Assembly (NCBI RefSeq): GCF_022179545.1
Contig: NZ_AP025518.1
Location: forward strand, 4,960,001-5,024,000
Origin: Mycolicibacterium fortuitum subsp. fortuitum
GTDB lineage: Bacteria > Actinomycetota > Actinomycetes > Mycobacteriales > Mycobacteriaceae
Reading direction: 5' to 3'
Length of the DNA stretch: 64,000 bases
In this document: in pieces, positions 55,133-64,000 of the stretch
How the letters are laid out: each line of letters starts with the position of its first letter
How positions within the stretch are numbered: position 1 is the first letter of the stretch
The notes under the pieces: generated by a model
Told to the model about the DNA's origin: nothing
Database searches by the model: none
The model's input: the letters and a program-made list of their open reading frames with translations, nothing else
Position numbers and translations under genes: made by a program

Positions 55133-58100
55133 TTACAGGTTCGCGGTGATGTCGAGGCTGTTCTCCGCCTGCCCGTTGAGCACGAGAATCAGGCCGGCCA
55201 CCATTCGGACAATGTCGAGGTCACGGATGCGCGGTGAGCCGATGCCGTCGCTCTCCCGCGGGATCGGCACCTGGACCACCGAGGTGGTGGCCCGGTAGTG
55301 CGCACCCGGATACATGCGCTTGAGCCGCAGCTGCGCGGAATCCGGCAGCACCACCGGCGAGAGTTTGATCGTCGAGGCCGACACCGCTCCGATTTCGGTG
55401 ATGCCGTATGTGCGGCACAGCAACCGCAGCCGTGCGACCGCCACCAGACGCTGCGCCTCGACCGGAAGCGGTCCGTAGCGGTCGACGAGTTCGTCGACGA
55501 CGGCCCGCACCGCGTCCTCATCGGTCGCCGCGGCGAGCCGGCGGTAACCCTCGAGCCGCAGCCGGTCGCTACCGATGTACTCCGGGGGCAGGTGTGCGTC
55601 GACCGGCAGATCGACCCGCACCTCTTTCGGTTCCTCCGCGGTGGCAACGGTTTTCCCGTCAGCCGCGGCCCGGTAGGCCTCGACCGCCTCGCCGACCAGG
55701 CGGACGTAGAGGTCGAAGCCGACACCGGCGACGTGACCGGACTGCTCGACGCCGAGCACGTTGCCCGCGCCACGGATCTCCAGGTCCTTCATGGCCACGG
55801 CCATGCCGGCGCCCAGCTCGTTGTTCTGCGCGATGGTGGCCAACCGGTCGTAGGCCGTCTCGGTCAGTGGAGAGTTGGGCGGGTACAGGAAGTAGGCGTA
55901 GCCACGCTCGCGGCTCCGGCCCACGCGGCCGCGCAGCTGATGCAGCTGGGACAGGCCGAAGGTGTCGGCCCGCTCGACGATCAGCGTGTTGGCGTTGGAG
56001 ATGTCCAGGCCGGTCTCGACGATCGTGGTGCAGACCAGGATGTCGTACTCCCGGTTCCAGAAGCCCTCGACGGTCTTCTCCAGCGTCTCCTCGTTCATCT
56101 GGCCGTGCGCGACGACCACCCGGGCCTCTGGCACGAGCTGACGGATCCGGGCCGCGGCCTGATCGATGGTGCGGACCCGGTTGTGGATGTAGAACGCCTG
56201 CCCGTCACGCAGCAGCTCCCGGCGCAGCGCCGCGGCCACCTGCTTGTCGTCGTGTGGGCCGACGTAGGTCAACACCGGATAGCGCTCCTCGGGCGGGGTG
56301 AGGATCGTCGACATCTCGCGGATGCCGGCCAGGCTCATCTCCAGCGTGCGCGGGATCGGGGTGGCGCTCATGGTGAGCACGTCGACGTGGGTACGCATCG
56401 ACTTGATGTGTTCTTTGTGCTCGACGCCGAAGCGCTGTTCCTCGTCAACGATGATGAGGCCCAAGTCTTTCCACGTCACACCGGTTTGCAGCAGCCGGTG
56501 CGTACCGATCACCACGTCGACCGACCCGTCGGTCATGCCCTCCATGGTGGCCCGGGACTCGGCCGGATCGGTGAACCGCGACAACCCTTTGACCGTCACC
56601 GGGAAGCCCGCCATGCGGTTGGTGAAAGTCTGCAGATGCTGATCGGCCAGTAGCGTCGTCGGCACCAGCACCGCCACCTGCTTGCCGTCCTGCACGGCCT
56701 TGAACGCGGCCCGCACCGCGATCTCGGTCTTGCCGTAACCCACGTCGCCACAGATCACCCGGTCCATCGGAACCGGTTTCTCCATATCGGATTTGACCTC
56801 GGTGATGGCGGTCAGCTGGTCCATGGTCTCGGTGAAGCCGAACGCGTCCTCCATCTCGTTCTGCCACGGGGTGTCCGGACCGAACGCGTGCCCGGGCGCG
56901 GACTGCCGCTTGGCGTAGAGCGCGACGAGCTCGCTGGCGATCTCACGAACTGCCTTGCGGGCCTTGGTCTTCGTGTTGGCCCAGTCACTGCCGCCGAGCT
57001 TCGACAGCGACGGCGCCTCGCCACCGACGTAACGCGACAGCTGGTCCAGGGAATCCATCGGCACGTACAGCCGATCCGATCCGCCGCCCCGTTTCGAGGA
57101 CGCGTACTCCAGCACCAGGTATTCACGGCGGGCTCCGCCGACCACCCGCTCGGTCATCTCGACGAACTTGCCGATGCCGTGCTGGTCGTGCACGACGAGG
57201 TCGCCGGCGGTCAGCGCGAGCGGGTCGACGACGTTACGCCGTTTGGCCGCAAGCTTTTTGCCCTCCGAGGCGGTCACCCGATTGCCGGTCAGATCGGTCT
57301 CGGTGATGATGACGAGGTTGGCGCCCTGCAGGATCACACCGTCGTGCAGCGGCCCTTTGAGCACCCCGACCACACCGGCCTTGGGCGCCGCTCCGGGCTC
57401 CAACATCCCTGCGGGTGTGTCCGAGTCGCCGAGTTGCTCGACCACGCGGTGCGCCGTACCGGTGCCGGGGGTGACCACCGCGGCGTACCCGCCCGTGGCC
57501 ACGTGGGCGCGCAGCATCGCGAAGATCTCTTCGAGGCTCTGCTGGCTGCGGGCCGACGGCGAGGGTCGCAAATCCAGCTCGGTGGCCTTCTCGTCGGGCA
57601 GCTGACTCAGCGTCCACCACGGGTGCCCGCCGGCGACGGCGTCCTCCCGGGCCTGGTCGAACGGCACGAAACCGGAGGCTCCCAGCGCCTCGATGTCGAT
57701 GGGCGCGTCACCGCCGACCGCGGCCGTCGACCACGAGGCCTCCAGGAACTCCTGGCCGGTCTTGATCAGGTCGGCCGCCCGGGTACGCACCTTTTCCGGG
57801 TCGCACAACAGCACCGGCGCGCCCTCGGGCAGGTGGTGCGTCAGCGTGGTCGGCTGTACCGGGTGCAGCAGGGGCAGCAGCGCCTCCATGCCGTCGACCG
57901 GGATGCCTTCGGCGAGTTTGGCCAGCATGTCGGGCACGCTGCCCGGCACGCTGTTCTCGTGAGTGGGGTGCTCGGCGGCGAGAGCGGCGGCGCGTTCTCG
58001 CACCTCGGCAGTCATCAGCAGTTCACGGCATGGCACCGCGATGACGTTTTGCACCGGGATCTCGGGGATCGAGCGCTGGTCGGCGATCGAGAACATCCGC

Positions 58101-58753
58101 ATCTCGGAGATCTCGTCGCCCCAGAACTCGACGCGCACGGGGTGCTCGGCCGTGGGCGGGAACACGTCGAGGATGCCGCCGCGGACGGCAAACTCGCCTC
58201 GTTTGCCGACCATGTCGACGCGGGTGTAAGCCAGGTCGACCAGCCGGGCGATGATCGCCTCGAACTCAGCCTCGGCACCGACCGTGAGGGTGACGGGCTC
58301 GATCCCGACGATGTCGGGGGCCATCGGCTGCAGCAGCGAGCGCGTGGTGGTCACCACCACCCGCAACGGCGGGCCCAGCCTCTCGTCGTCGGGATGGGCC
58401 AGCCGGCGCAGCAGCAACAGCCGGGCCGCGACGGTCTCGACGCCCGGGGACAACCGCTCGTGCGGCAACGTCTCCCACGAGGGGAAAAGGGCGACTGCCT
58501 CCCCGAACACGCCGCGCAGCTCGGCAGTCAGGTCGTCGGCCTCGCGACCGGTGGCGGCAACTACCAACAGCGGACCCTGCTGGGCCAGCGCAGCGGCCAC
58601 CAGCACGCGGGCACTGGCCGGCGCCACAAGTGCGAGATCGGCGGGCCGGTCGGCGGCGCGACGAACGACGTCCTGCAGAGACGGATCGGTTAAAGCCAGC
58701 TCGACGAGACCCGCGATCGGGGTCTGGACATGGTTGTGCCCCGGTGCGGTCAT
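55133..58753 (-). CDS. mfd: Mfd, transcription-repair coupling factor
   Basis: The 1206-residue product is full length: UvrB-like N-terminus, RNA-polymerase interaction domain ([16 protein letters not shown], about 490), and SF2 helicase motifs [11 protein letters not shown] (I), GTHRLL (Ic), DEEQRFG (II), [11 protein letters not shown] (III), and [11 protein letters not shown] with [12 protein letters not shown] (V/VI), then a TRCF C-terminal domain. It strips stalled RNA polymerase and recruits UvrA. Its order mfd-mazG is as in M. tuberculosis Rv1020-Rv1021. Confidence 0.98.
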   Translation of the reverse strand: MTAPGHNHVQTPIAGLVELALTDPSLQDVVRRAADRPADLALVAPASARVLVAAALAQQGPLLVVAATGREADDLTAELRGVFGEAVALFPSWETLPHERLSPGVETVAARLLLLRRLAHPDDERLGPPLRVVVTTTRSLLQPMAPDIVGIEPVTLTVGAEAEFEAIIARLVDLAYTRVDMVGKRGEFAVRGGILDVFPPTAEHPVRVEFWGDEISEMRMFSIADQRSIPEIPVQNVIAVPCRELLMTAEVRERAAALAAEHPTHENSVPGSVPDMLAKLAEGIPVDGMEALLPLLHPVQPTTLTHHLPEGAPVLLCDPEKVRTRAADLIKTGQEFLEASWSTAAVGGDAPIDIEALGASGFVPFDQAREDAVAGGHPWWTLSQLPDEKATELDLRPSPSARSQQSLEEIFAMLRAHVATGGYAAVVTPGTGTAHRVVEQLGDSDTPAGMLEPGAAPKAGVVGVLKGPLHDGVILQGANLVIITETDLTGNRVTASEGKKLAAKRRNVVDPLALTAGDLVVHDQHGIGKFVEMTERVVGGARREYLVLEYASSKRGGGSDRLYVPMDSLDQLSRYVGGEAPSLSKLGGSDWANTKTKARKAVREIASELVALYAKRQSAPGHAFGPDTPWQNEMEDAFGFTETMDQLTAITEVKSDMEKPVPMDRVICGDVGYGKTEIAVRAAFKAVQDGKQVAVLVPTTLLADQHLQTFTNRMAGFPVTVKGLSRFTDPAESRATMEGMTDGSVDVVIGTHRLLQTGVTWKDLGLIIVDEEQRFGVEHKEHIKSMRTHVDVLTMSATPIPRTLEMSLAGIREMSTILTPPEERYPVLTYVGPHDDKQVAAALRRELLRDGQAFYIHNRVRTIDQAAARIRQLVPEARVVVAHGQMNEETLEKTVEGFWNREYDILVCTTIVETGLDISNANTLIVERADTFGLSQLHQLRGRVGRSRERGYAYFLYPPNSPLTETAYDRLATIAQNNELGAGMAVAMKDLEIRGAGNVLGVEQSGHVAGVGFDLYVRLVGEAVEAYRAAADGKTVATAEEPKEVRVDLPVDAHLPPEYIGSDRLRLEGYRRLAAATDEDAVRAVVDELVDRYGPLPVEAQRLVAVARLRLLCRTYGITEIGAVSASTIKLSPVVLPDSAQLRLKRMYPGAHYRATTSVVQVPIPRESDGIGSPRIRDLDIVRMVAGLILVLNGQAENSLDITANL

Positions 58754-58821
58754 GATGTGCCCATTCTACGGGGCCGAGATTTCCGGTCCGCCCCGCTCTC
58801 GACAGGACGATCATTGGAGAA

Positions 58822-59382
58822 ATGAGACGTATCGCGGTGGCGTCCGTTTCGGTGCTCACGGCGGTGCTCGCGGTGCTGTGGCTCGCCACTCGGGAGGCCC
58901 CGCACGCTGCGGTTGCGACGCATCTCGGACCCGACGGCATCCCCGACTTCGCCGCCTACCCCGCCGTCGATCCCACCCGGTACACGCTGCGCAGTGGCCA
59001 GGGTTTTCCGGTGCAGGGCTTTCGCACACCCGACGGCTTCGTCTGCATGACCACCCAACACCGGGCGATGTACGCCCTGGACTGCCGCGGGCCTTTCGTC
59101 GGCGCCCCTGACGACGCCAACCTGGCCCACCTGTTCAGCTACGGCACCACCAACGGCGCGATTCCGATGAGCTTTCTCCGCTCCGACCAGCCGCTCAGCC
59201 CCGTCGACGGACTCAGAGAGGACGAGGCGCCGATGCTGCCGGCCGGCCAGCGCTTCGAGGTGGGCAATGCCACATGCATCCATACCGACGACATCCGGCT
59301 TGCCTGTCGGATGGCTGACCCCGTCGAGGGCAACGGGTTCATCGCCACAGCAACCGGAACGACGACGTTCGGCAAGGCCTGA
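58822..59382 (+). CDS. Exported protein of unknown function
   Basis: The 186-residue product has an N-terminal hydrophobic segment (about 5-23) that may be a signal peptide or anchor, followed by a domain with four cysteines (VCMTT, LDCRG, ATCIH, LACRM), probably two disulfides. Similar mycobacterial exported proteins are uncharacterised. GGAG lies 5 nt before the ATG. It diverges from mfd. Confidence 0.65.
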   Translation: MRRIAVASVSVLTAVLAVLWLATREAPHAAVATHLGPDGIPDFAAYPAVDPTRYTLRSGQGFPVQGFRTPDGFVCMTTQHRAMYALDCRGPFVGAPDDANLAHLFSYGTTNGAIPMSFLRSDQPLSPVDGLREDEAPMLPAGQRFEVGNATCIHTDDIRLACRMADPVEGNGFIATATGTTTFGKA

Positions 59383-59509
59383 ATTCGGCGCATCAAGCCA
59401 GCGAGGCCGCCGAGTAGCGGCCCAAAATTCTCCGCGATCAGACCCGCCCGAACAGCCTTACGATGATTAACTCCCGGAGGCGAACAGCGCCGCGGACGAG
59501 GGGAATTCA

Positions 59510-62500
59510 GTGGAGTCAAAGAGCACCGAGCCGCAGGGCGTTCCGCCCTGGCTGGCAGACGGCGATCCCGTACACCTCGACGACGTATTCGTCGAGGTGG
59601 CGCTGCCCACCCGCGCGCACCCACCGAGCAGCCTTGCTGACCCCGATTGGCAGGCCGCGGCAGCGGTGGTTGCCGAATGCCGAGAAGCAATCGACCTCGA
59701 TCAGACCGATCCGGCGATCCGCGACACCGTTATCTCCGCCCTGAACCGGCAGCCCAACGACGAGCACACGCAGGCCGAGAACGCTGTCCTGCTGGCCGCG
59801 ATGCGCCGTAGCCACCTGCTGTATGCGATCGCGGCAAAGAACGGGCTCATGGAGGCCGTCGATACCCTGATCGCATCGTTGCGCATCAGCCGCGTCCAAA
59901 CCTGGGACAGTTCCACCAGATGTCATCGCTTCCATCTGCTCAACCAGCCCGCCACACGAAGCTACACACATGACCCGTTAGACCCCCATTTCGAGGCGCT
60001 TCGTCGAATGGCCTGCCTGGCTTCCGACGACGAATACGCGCAAGTCGTCACTGCGGTACGAGCGGCCGCGACGCACATGGAACCCGTGGGCCGGGCCGCC
60101 TTTGCCCTGGCTCTGCCCGATATCCCGGACCTGAGCGACGAGTTGATCGCCGAGTTCGCCGACGCCGGCGCAGAGTGGCTGCCCTGGCTACAAGCCACCG
60201 CAGCCGACCCGGACCTGATCGACCGCGCCCGGCCACGAAAGCGACCCGAATACGGGGCTTTCGAATACACGGCTCGGTACGTCAACGCGCTGGTGGTGAA
60301 CCGCGGTTCGGCGGCCCTGAGCACTCTGGTCCCGCACGCGATCGTCGACCCGGTGAGCGAGGCACTCACACGGATCGGGCAGCCCGAGGCCATCCGGGCA
60401 CTGGCCGGCACCGCAAGTGCCGGCAAGTCCTATCAGCTGCGGCTGGGCACCGCCGTCGACCGGTGGCCGGCGGCCGCCATCGCAGGGCTCGCCCAGGCCG
60501 TCGGCGACGGTGGCCGCGACGCCGCTACGTCCCGGGCGTTGCTCGCCGGGCTGGTCGCGAAACGTCGAGAGCTGGCCGACGCGGTGCGTCCCTGGTTGAC
60601 GGGGAGTGCCGCCGCCGCGATCGACAGCGTCACCGAGCAGATCGACAGCCACCACGACGAGGCCGCACCCGACGAGCTGCCGCAGGTGCTGGCCGACCCA
60701 CCGTGGTTGCGACCCAAGCGGAAACAGCTTGTGGTCGAGGGTTTGGAGCCGTTGCCGCTGGCTCCGGTGGAGCGCTGGCGCGACGGTCAGCGTGAGAGCT
60801 GGTCCCGACGATCGAGATACGGCACGCCCAGCCACCAGCACGAACCAGCTTCCGGTGGTGCGGGCCAAGGCCGTCTGAGGAATCTGCTTCAAAAGCTGAA
60901 CCCTCCACGGCAAGTTGACGTCACAGCCGCCGAAGTAGCCGCCGTGGCCCAAGATTTGTGTAACCCGCGTTACCACTGGCACTCGACCGGCGACGTCCCA
61001 CCCGAGCTGTGTCAGAACGTCGCCGCGGCGTTGCAGACCGGCGACGTCGCGGCCAGCGTCACTGCGTTCCATGCCTGGGCCCAGGGCTACCGCGACGTCA
61101 CACGCTGGGCTTCGGTGGCCGTCCGCGGCGAGTCGCTGTGCGGCGACCATGCAGAAGTGCTCGATCGCATCTCTCCCGGATTCGGCCTGGAGCTCTGGAA
61201 CGCGCTGGCCGGCACCGTGGAATCGGACTACGGCGAGACATACGTACTGGCCAAACACGGTGTCGACGCACTGCCGGGTTTGGTAACCCTGGTCCGCAGA
61301 CGTCCCTCCGAACACCTTTCGACGGCAATCGTTTTCGGCGCCGTCGAGCTGGCGCCGTTGGCCGCGCGCGCCTTCCGTCTTTCCAAGACGCTGCGGGGTG
61401 AGGCCGAGCGCTGGTTGCGCACCCATCCCCAACACGCCGTGGCCGGGCTGATTCCCGCGGCCATCGACAAGCCGAGTGAGGCCAGGGACAACGCCGCAAC
61501 AGCCCTGCGAGCCATGGCTGCCCAGGGGAACCGTGAGCTGATTCTGTCCACCGCAGCGGCGTACCAACGTGACGATGTGACCGCGGCTGTGACGGCGATG
61601 CTGGACGAAGACCCCACCGACCTCTACCCGACGAAGCGCAGCAAATTGCCGAAATACTGGGTACCGGCCGTGTGGCGACGGCCAATACTGCACTCCGGCA
61701 AGCCATTACCGCTGGAAGCGGTCGACCACCTCGGCACCATGCTGGCCTTCCCCACCGGGGACGGGATCTACGCCGGGATCGGCCAGGTCGTCGATGCCTG
61801 CACCGCCGATTCCCTGGCCGACTTCGGTTGGGACCTCTTCTCGGCGTGGCTGGCGGCGGGTGCGCCCAGCAAGGACAGCTGGGCCATGACATGTCTGGGG
61901 TTGTTCGGCACCGACGACACCGCGCGAAAATTCACACCGCTGGTGCGGGCCTGGCCCGGCGAATCTCAGCACAAGCGTGCCGTGGTCGGCTTGGATGTGC
62001 TGGCCGGGATCGGCTCCGACGTCGCGCTGATGATGCTCAATGGCATCGCAGGCAAGGTCAAGTTCAAGGCGCTGCAGGAACGGGCCCGGGAGAAGATCAC
62101 CCAGATCGCTGACGAACGGGGCCTCACGACAGCCGAACTGGAAGACCGCCTTGCGCCCGACCTGGGCTTGGAACCCGACGGCACCATGCTGCTGGATTTC
62201 GGCCCACGGCAGTTCCGGGTCGGCTTCGACGAAGCCCTCAAACCGTTTGTGCGCGATAGCGATGGCGCTCGGCTGAAAGACCTCCCGAAGGCCCGTCGTG
62301 ACGACGATGCCGAGCTGGCCACCGCCGCCACGGCCCGGTGGAGGGCACTCAAGAAGGACGCCCGCACGGTTTCCGGTCAGCAGGTGTTGCGCCTGGAGCT
62401 GGCGATGTGTGCACGGCGCCGCTGGAGTCTGCCGGTGTTCGAGCAGTTCTTGGCCGGCCATCCGTTGGTGCGCCACCTGGTGCAGCGTTTGGTGTGGGCC

Positions 62501-63070
62501 ACCTACACCGACGCCGGAGACCTCGACCGGTGCTTCCGCGTCGCCGAAGACGGTCAGTACACCGACGCCGACGACGAGCCGATCACGCTGGCCGATGATG
62601 CCGTCATCGGCCTGCCGCACGCGCTGGAACTCCCCGAGGCCGAATCCGCGGGCTTCGGTCAGCTGTTCACCGATTACGAACTGCTGCAACCCTTTACCCA
62701 ACTCGGCCGGGACACCTACCGGCTCACCGAGGCCGAGAAATCCAGCACCGAACTCACCCGGTGGAGCGATCTCGTCGTCCCCACCGGCAAAGTCCTCGGC
62801 CTGACCAACCGCGGCTGGGACCGCGGCATGCCCCAGGACGCCGGCGTCATCCACGACATGGAGAAGCCGCTGCCGGGAGGCTGGCGGGCGGTCGCCGACC
62901 TCTCGGAAGGCCTCGCCGTCGGGGCGCTCGACTACTTCCCCGAACAAAGCATCACCCGGGTGATCGTCGGTACTCCCGGGAAATGGACGGTCGACGCGAA
63001 GACCTTCGGTGAGCTCGACGAGATCACCGCAAGCGAACTCATCCGCGACCTGGAGGGTCTCCGTGGCTGA
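59510..63070 (+). CDS. DUF4132-domain giant protein
   Basis: The 1186-residue product has a long helical-repeat-like body and, at about 820-1080, a DUF4132 domain (EDRLAPDLGLEPDGTMLLDFG, FRVGFDEALKPFVRD, DLPKARRDDD, then DAGVIHDMEKPLPGGW). The family includes E. coli MolR/YehI-type proteins, which lie beside a MoxR ATPase, VWA and SWIM-domain genes; role unknown. GTG 59510 follows GAGGGG. The downstream ATPase gene overlaps by 8 nt, so the two are coupled. Confidence 0.82.
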   Translation: MESKSTEPQGVPPWLADGDPVHLDDVFVEVALPTRAHPPSSLADPDWQAAAAVVAECREAIDLDQTDPAIRDTVISALNRQPNDEHTQAENAVLLAAMRRSHLLYAIAAKNGLMEAVDTLIASLRISRVQTWDSSTRCHRFHLLNQPATRSYTHDPLDPHFEALRRMACLASDDEYAQVVTAVRAAATHMEPVGRAAFALALPDIPDLSDELIAEFADAGAEWLPWLQATAADPDLIDRARPRKRPEYGAFEYTARYVNALVVNRGSAALSTLVPHAIVDPVSEALTRIGQPEAIRALAGTASAGKSYQLRLGTAVDRWPAAAIAGLAQAVGDGGRDAATSRALLAGLVAKRRELADAVRPWLTGSAAAAIDSVTEQIDSHHDEAAPDELPQVLADPPWLRPKRKQLVVEGLEPLPLAPVERWRDGQRESWSRRSRYGTPSHQHEPASGGAGQGRLRNLLQKLNPPRQVDVTAAEVAAVAQDLCNPRYHWHSTGDVPPELCQNVAAALQTGDVAASVTAFHAWAQGYRDVTRWASVAVRGESLCGDHAEVLDRISPGFGLELWNALAGTVESDYGETYVLAKHGVDALPGLVTLVRRRPSEHLSTAIVFGAVELAPLAARAFRLSKTLRGEAERWLRTHPQHAVAGLIPAAIDKPSEARDNAATALRAMAAQGNRELILSTAAAYQRDDVTAAVTAMLDEDPTDLYPTKRSKLPKYWVPAVWRRPILHSGKPLPLEAVDHLGTMLAFPTGDGIYAGIGQVVDACTADSLADFGWDLFSAWLAAGAPSKDSWAMTCLGLFGTDDTARKFTPLVRAWPGESQHKRAVVGLDVLAGIGSDVALMMLNGIAGKVKFKALQERAREKITQIADERGLTTAELEDRLAPDLGLEPDGTMLLDFGPRQFRVGFDEALKPFVRDSDGARLKDLPKARRDDDAELATAATARWRALKKDARTVSGQQVLRLELAMCARRRWSLPVFEQFLAGHPLVRHLVQRLVWATYTDAGDLDRCFRVAEDGQYTDADDEPITLADDAVIGLPHALELPEAESAGFGQLFTDYELLQPFTQLGRDTYRLTEAEKSSTELTRWSDLVVPTGKVLGLTNRGWDRGMPQDAGVIHDMEKPLPGGWRAVADLSEGLAVGALDYFPEQSITRVIVGTPGKWTVDAKTFGELDEITASELIRDLEGLRG

Positions 63071-64000
63071 GCAGAACCTCCAGCGCGCCCCGGCCGAGAT
63101 CGATTACGCCGATGAGCTGGCGAAGCTCACCGCGGACACCTCCGAACCCCGGCCGCCGGGATGGAGCATGGGGCTGCGGTCTGCCCGCGCCTTCGTCCTG
63201 GGCGAGCGTGCCCGTGGCATCACCCCGAAGGTCGTCGTGCCGAACGCGGCCGTCGAACGCATGCTGGTCACCCTGGCCACCGGACGCGGCCTGATGCTGG
63301 TCGGCGCGCCGGGCACGGCCAAGTCGCTGTTGTCCGAGCTGCTGGCCACTGCGATCAGCGGGTGCTCCACGTTGACCATCCAAGGCGGGGCGTCGGTCAC
63401 TGAGGATCAGATCAAGTACTCGTGGAACTATGCGTTGCTGATCAACGAGGGCCCCAGTCTGAATGCTCTTGTCCCCGCCCCGCTCTACACGGGTATGCGC
63501 GACGGCAAAGTGGTGCGGTTCGAGGAGATCACCCGCACGCCGCTGGAAGTGCAGGACAGCCTGCTGAGCATGCTCAGCGACCGGGTCATGGCGGTGCCCG
63601 AGCTCGCCGGTGAGCACGGCATGCTCTATGCCCGTGAAGGTTTCAACGTCATCGGCACCGCGAACACCAAAGACCGCGGCGTCAACGAGATGAGCGCGGC
63701 GCTCAAACGCCGGTTCGACTTCGAAACCGTCTTCCCCATCCTCGATTTCGACGTCGAGATGGACCTGGTGGCGCGCGCGTCGCAGACCCTGCTGGCCCGC
63801 AGTGGGGTCCCGGTGACCGTGCCCGAACCCGTCCTGGAACTGTTGGTGCGCACGTTCCGCGATCTGCGTGACGACGGCGGCACCGCGATGGACCGGCTGA
63901 GCGCGGTGATGTCGACCGCCGAAGCCGTCAACGTCGCACATGCCGTCGGCGTGAGGGCATGGTATCTGGGTCAACGCCAGGGCAATCCGGCCGATCTGGC
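63063..64000 (+). CDS. MoxR-type AAA+ ATPase, truncated by window end
   Basis: The frame starts at GTG 63063, overlapping the DUF4132 stop (TGA 63068-63070), and stays open to the end of the window (312 codons). It carries Walker A MLVGAPGTAKSLL (about 78-90), a MoxR-like Walker B VVRFEEITRTPLE, sensor-1 FNVIGTANTKDRGVNEMS and RRFDFETVFPI with the arginine finger. MoxR ATPases work as chaperones with VWA-domain proteins. Its partner genes would lie just beyond the window. Confidence 0.88.
   Translation, partial: MAEQNLQRAPAEIDYADELAKLTADTSEPRPPGWSMGLRSARAFVLGERARGITPKVVVPNAAVERMLVTLATGRGLMLVGAPGTAKSLLSELLATAISGCSTLTIQGGASVTEDQIKYSWNYALLINEGPSLNALVPAPLYTGMRDGKVVRFEEITRTPLEVQDSLLSMLSDRVMAVPELAGEHGMLYAREGFNVIGTANTKDRGVNEMSAALKRRFDFETVFPILDFDVEMDLVARASQTLLARSGVPVTVPEPVLELLVRTFRDLRDDGGTAMDRLSAVMSTAEAVNVAHAVGVRAWYLGQRQGNPADL

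Overview
The window looks like a chromosomal segment of a fast-growing mycobacterium (Mycolicibacterium/Mycobacterium type). It is GC-rich, and it carries the block mfd-mazG-lpqU-eno-ftsB-DUF501-ppx in the same order as Mycobacterium tuberculosis Rv1020-Rv1026. It also has the kdp operon with its regulators, an nmtR/ctpJ pair whose NmtR keeps every known metal ligand position, and mycobacteria-typical LpqH-like, MPT63-like, cutinase and F420-type proteins. The species cannot be named from this sequence alone.

Layout. 1-4.1 kb: tail of a serine hydrolase, a membrane Ser/Thr kinase, an LpqH-like lipoprotein, a VOC protein, a lipoprotein and a cutinase. 4.2-10.3 kb: a MocR-type regulator diverging from a row of genes for a small exported peptide, a DUF2231-Rieske membrane protein, a hemerythrin, a group III truncated haemoglobin and small exported peptides, followed by a CDP-diacylglycerol diphosphatase. 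10.8-15.5 kb: a 4.7-kb island in tRNA-Leu(UAA), bounded by 45-bp direct repeats. It holds a small helical protein plus a STAND/NACHT-like NTPase, a broken tyrosine integrase, a zinc-finger-like peptide and a HEPN-like protein. Two related F420-type proteins flank the island. 15.7-22.6 kb: an ABC transporter (MacB/FtsX type), an FAD monooxygenase/DUF4389/methyltransferase operon and a LysA-like pseudoenzyme. 22.9-31.1 kb: an extra 27-aa membrane peptide, then kdpF-A-B-C-D-E. 31-36 kb: a carotenoid-desaturase-like/SRPBCC/SDR operon and a propionyl-CoA-synthetase-like gene. 36-39.6 kb: a metal-homeostasis cluster (ctpJ, nmtR, an unlisted 32-aa Cys-rich peptide, a ZIP-like transporter). 39.7-42.5 kb: a translationally coupled trio of Lgt-like enzyme, Pro-rich membrane protein and radical SAM enzyme. 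42.7-47.4 kb: an MPT63-like protein, ppx, DUF501, ftsB and eno. 47.5-58.8 kb: lpqU, efeUOB, a class A beta-lactamase-like protein, mazG, an exported VNVP-repeat protein and mfd. 58.8-64 kb: an exported protein, then a DUF4132 giant protein overlapping a MoxR-type AAA ATPase that runs off the end.

How genes work together. Kdp is a complete K+-scavenging pump with its own sensor kinase and regulator. NmtR probably represses the divergent Ni/Co exporter CtpJ through an inverted repeat between them. EfeUOB is a full ferrous-iron/haem-type uptake set with 4-20 nt overlaps. The Rieske-hemerythrin-globin row looks like an O2/NO/redox cassette.

The best candidates for undescribed biology are: (i) the tRNA-borne 4.7-kb island with an NLR-like NTPase and HEPN protein, a plausible anti-phage module; (ii) the 32-aa metallothionein-like peptide beside nmtR; (iii) the Lgt-like/radical SAM operon, a possible lipid-modification pathway; (iv) the DUF4132-MoxR pair. 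All function statements for these four are inference.
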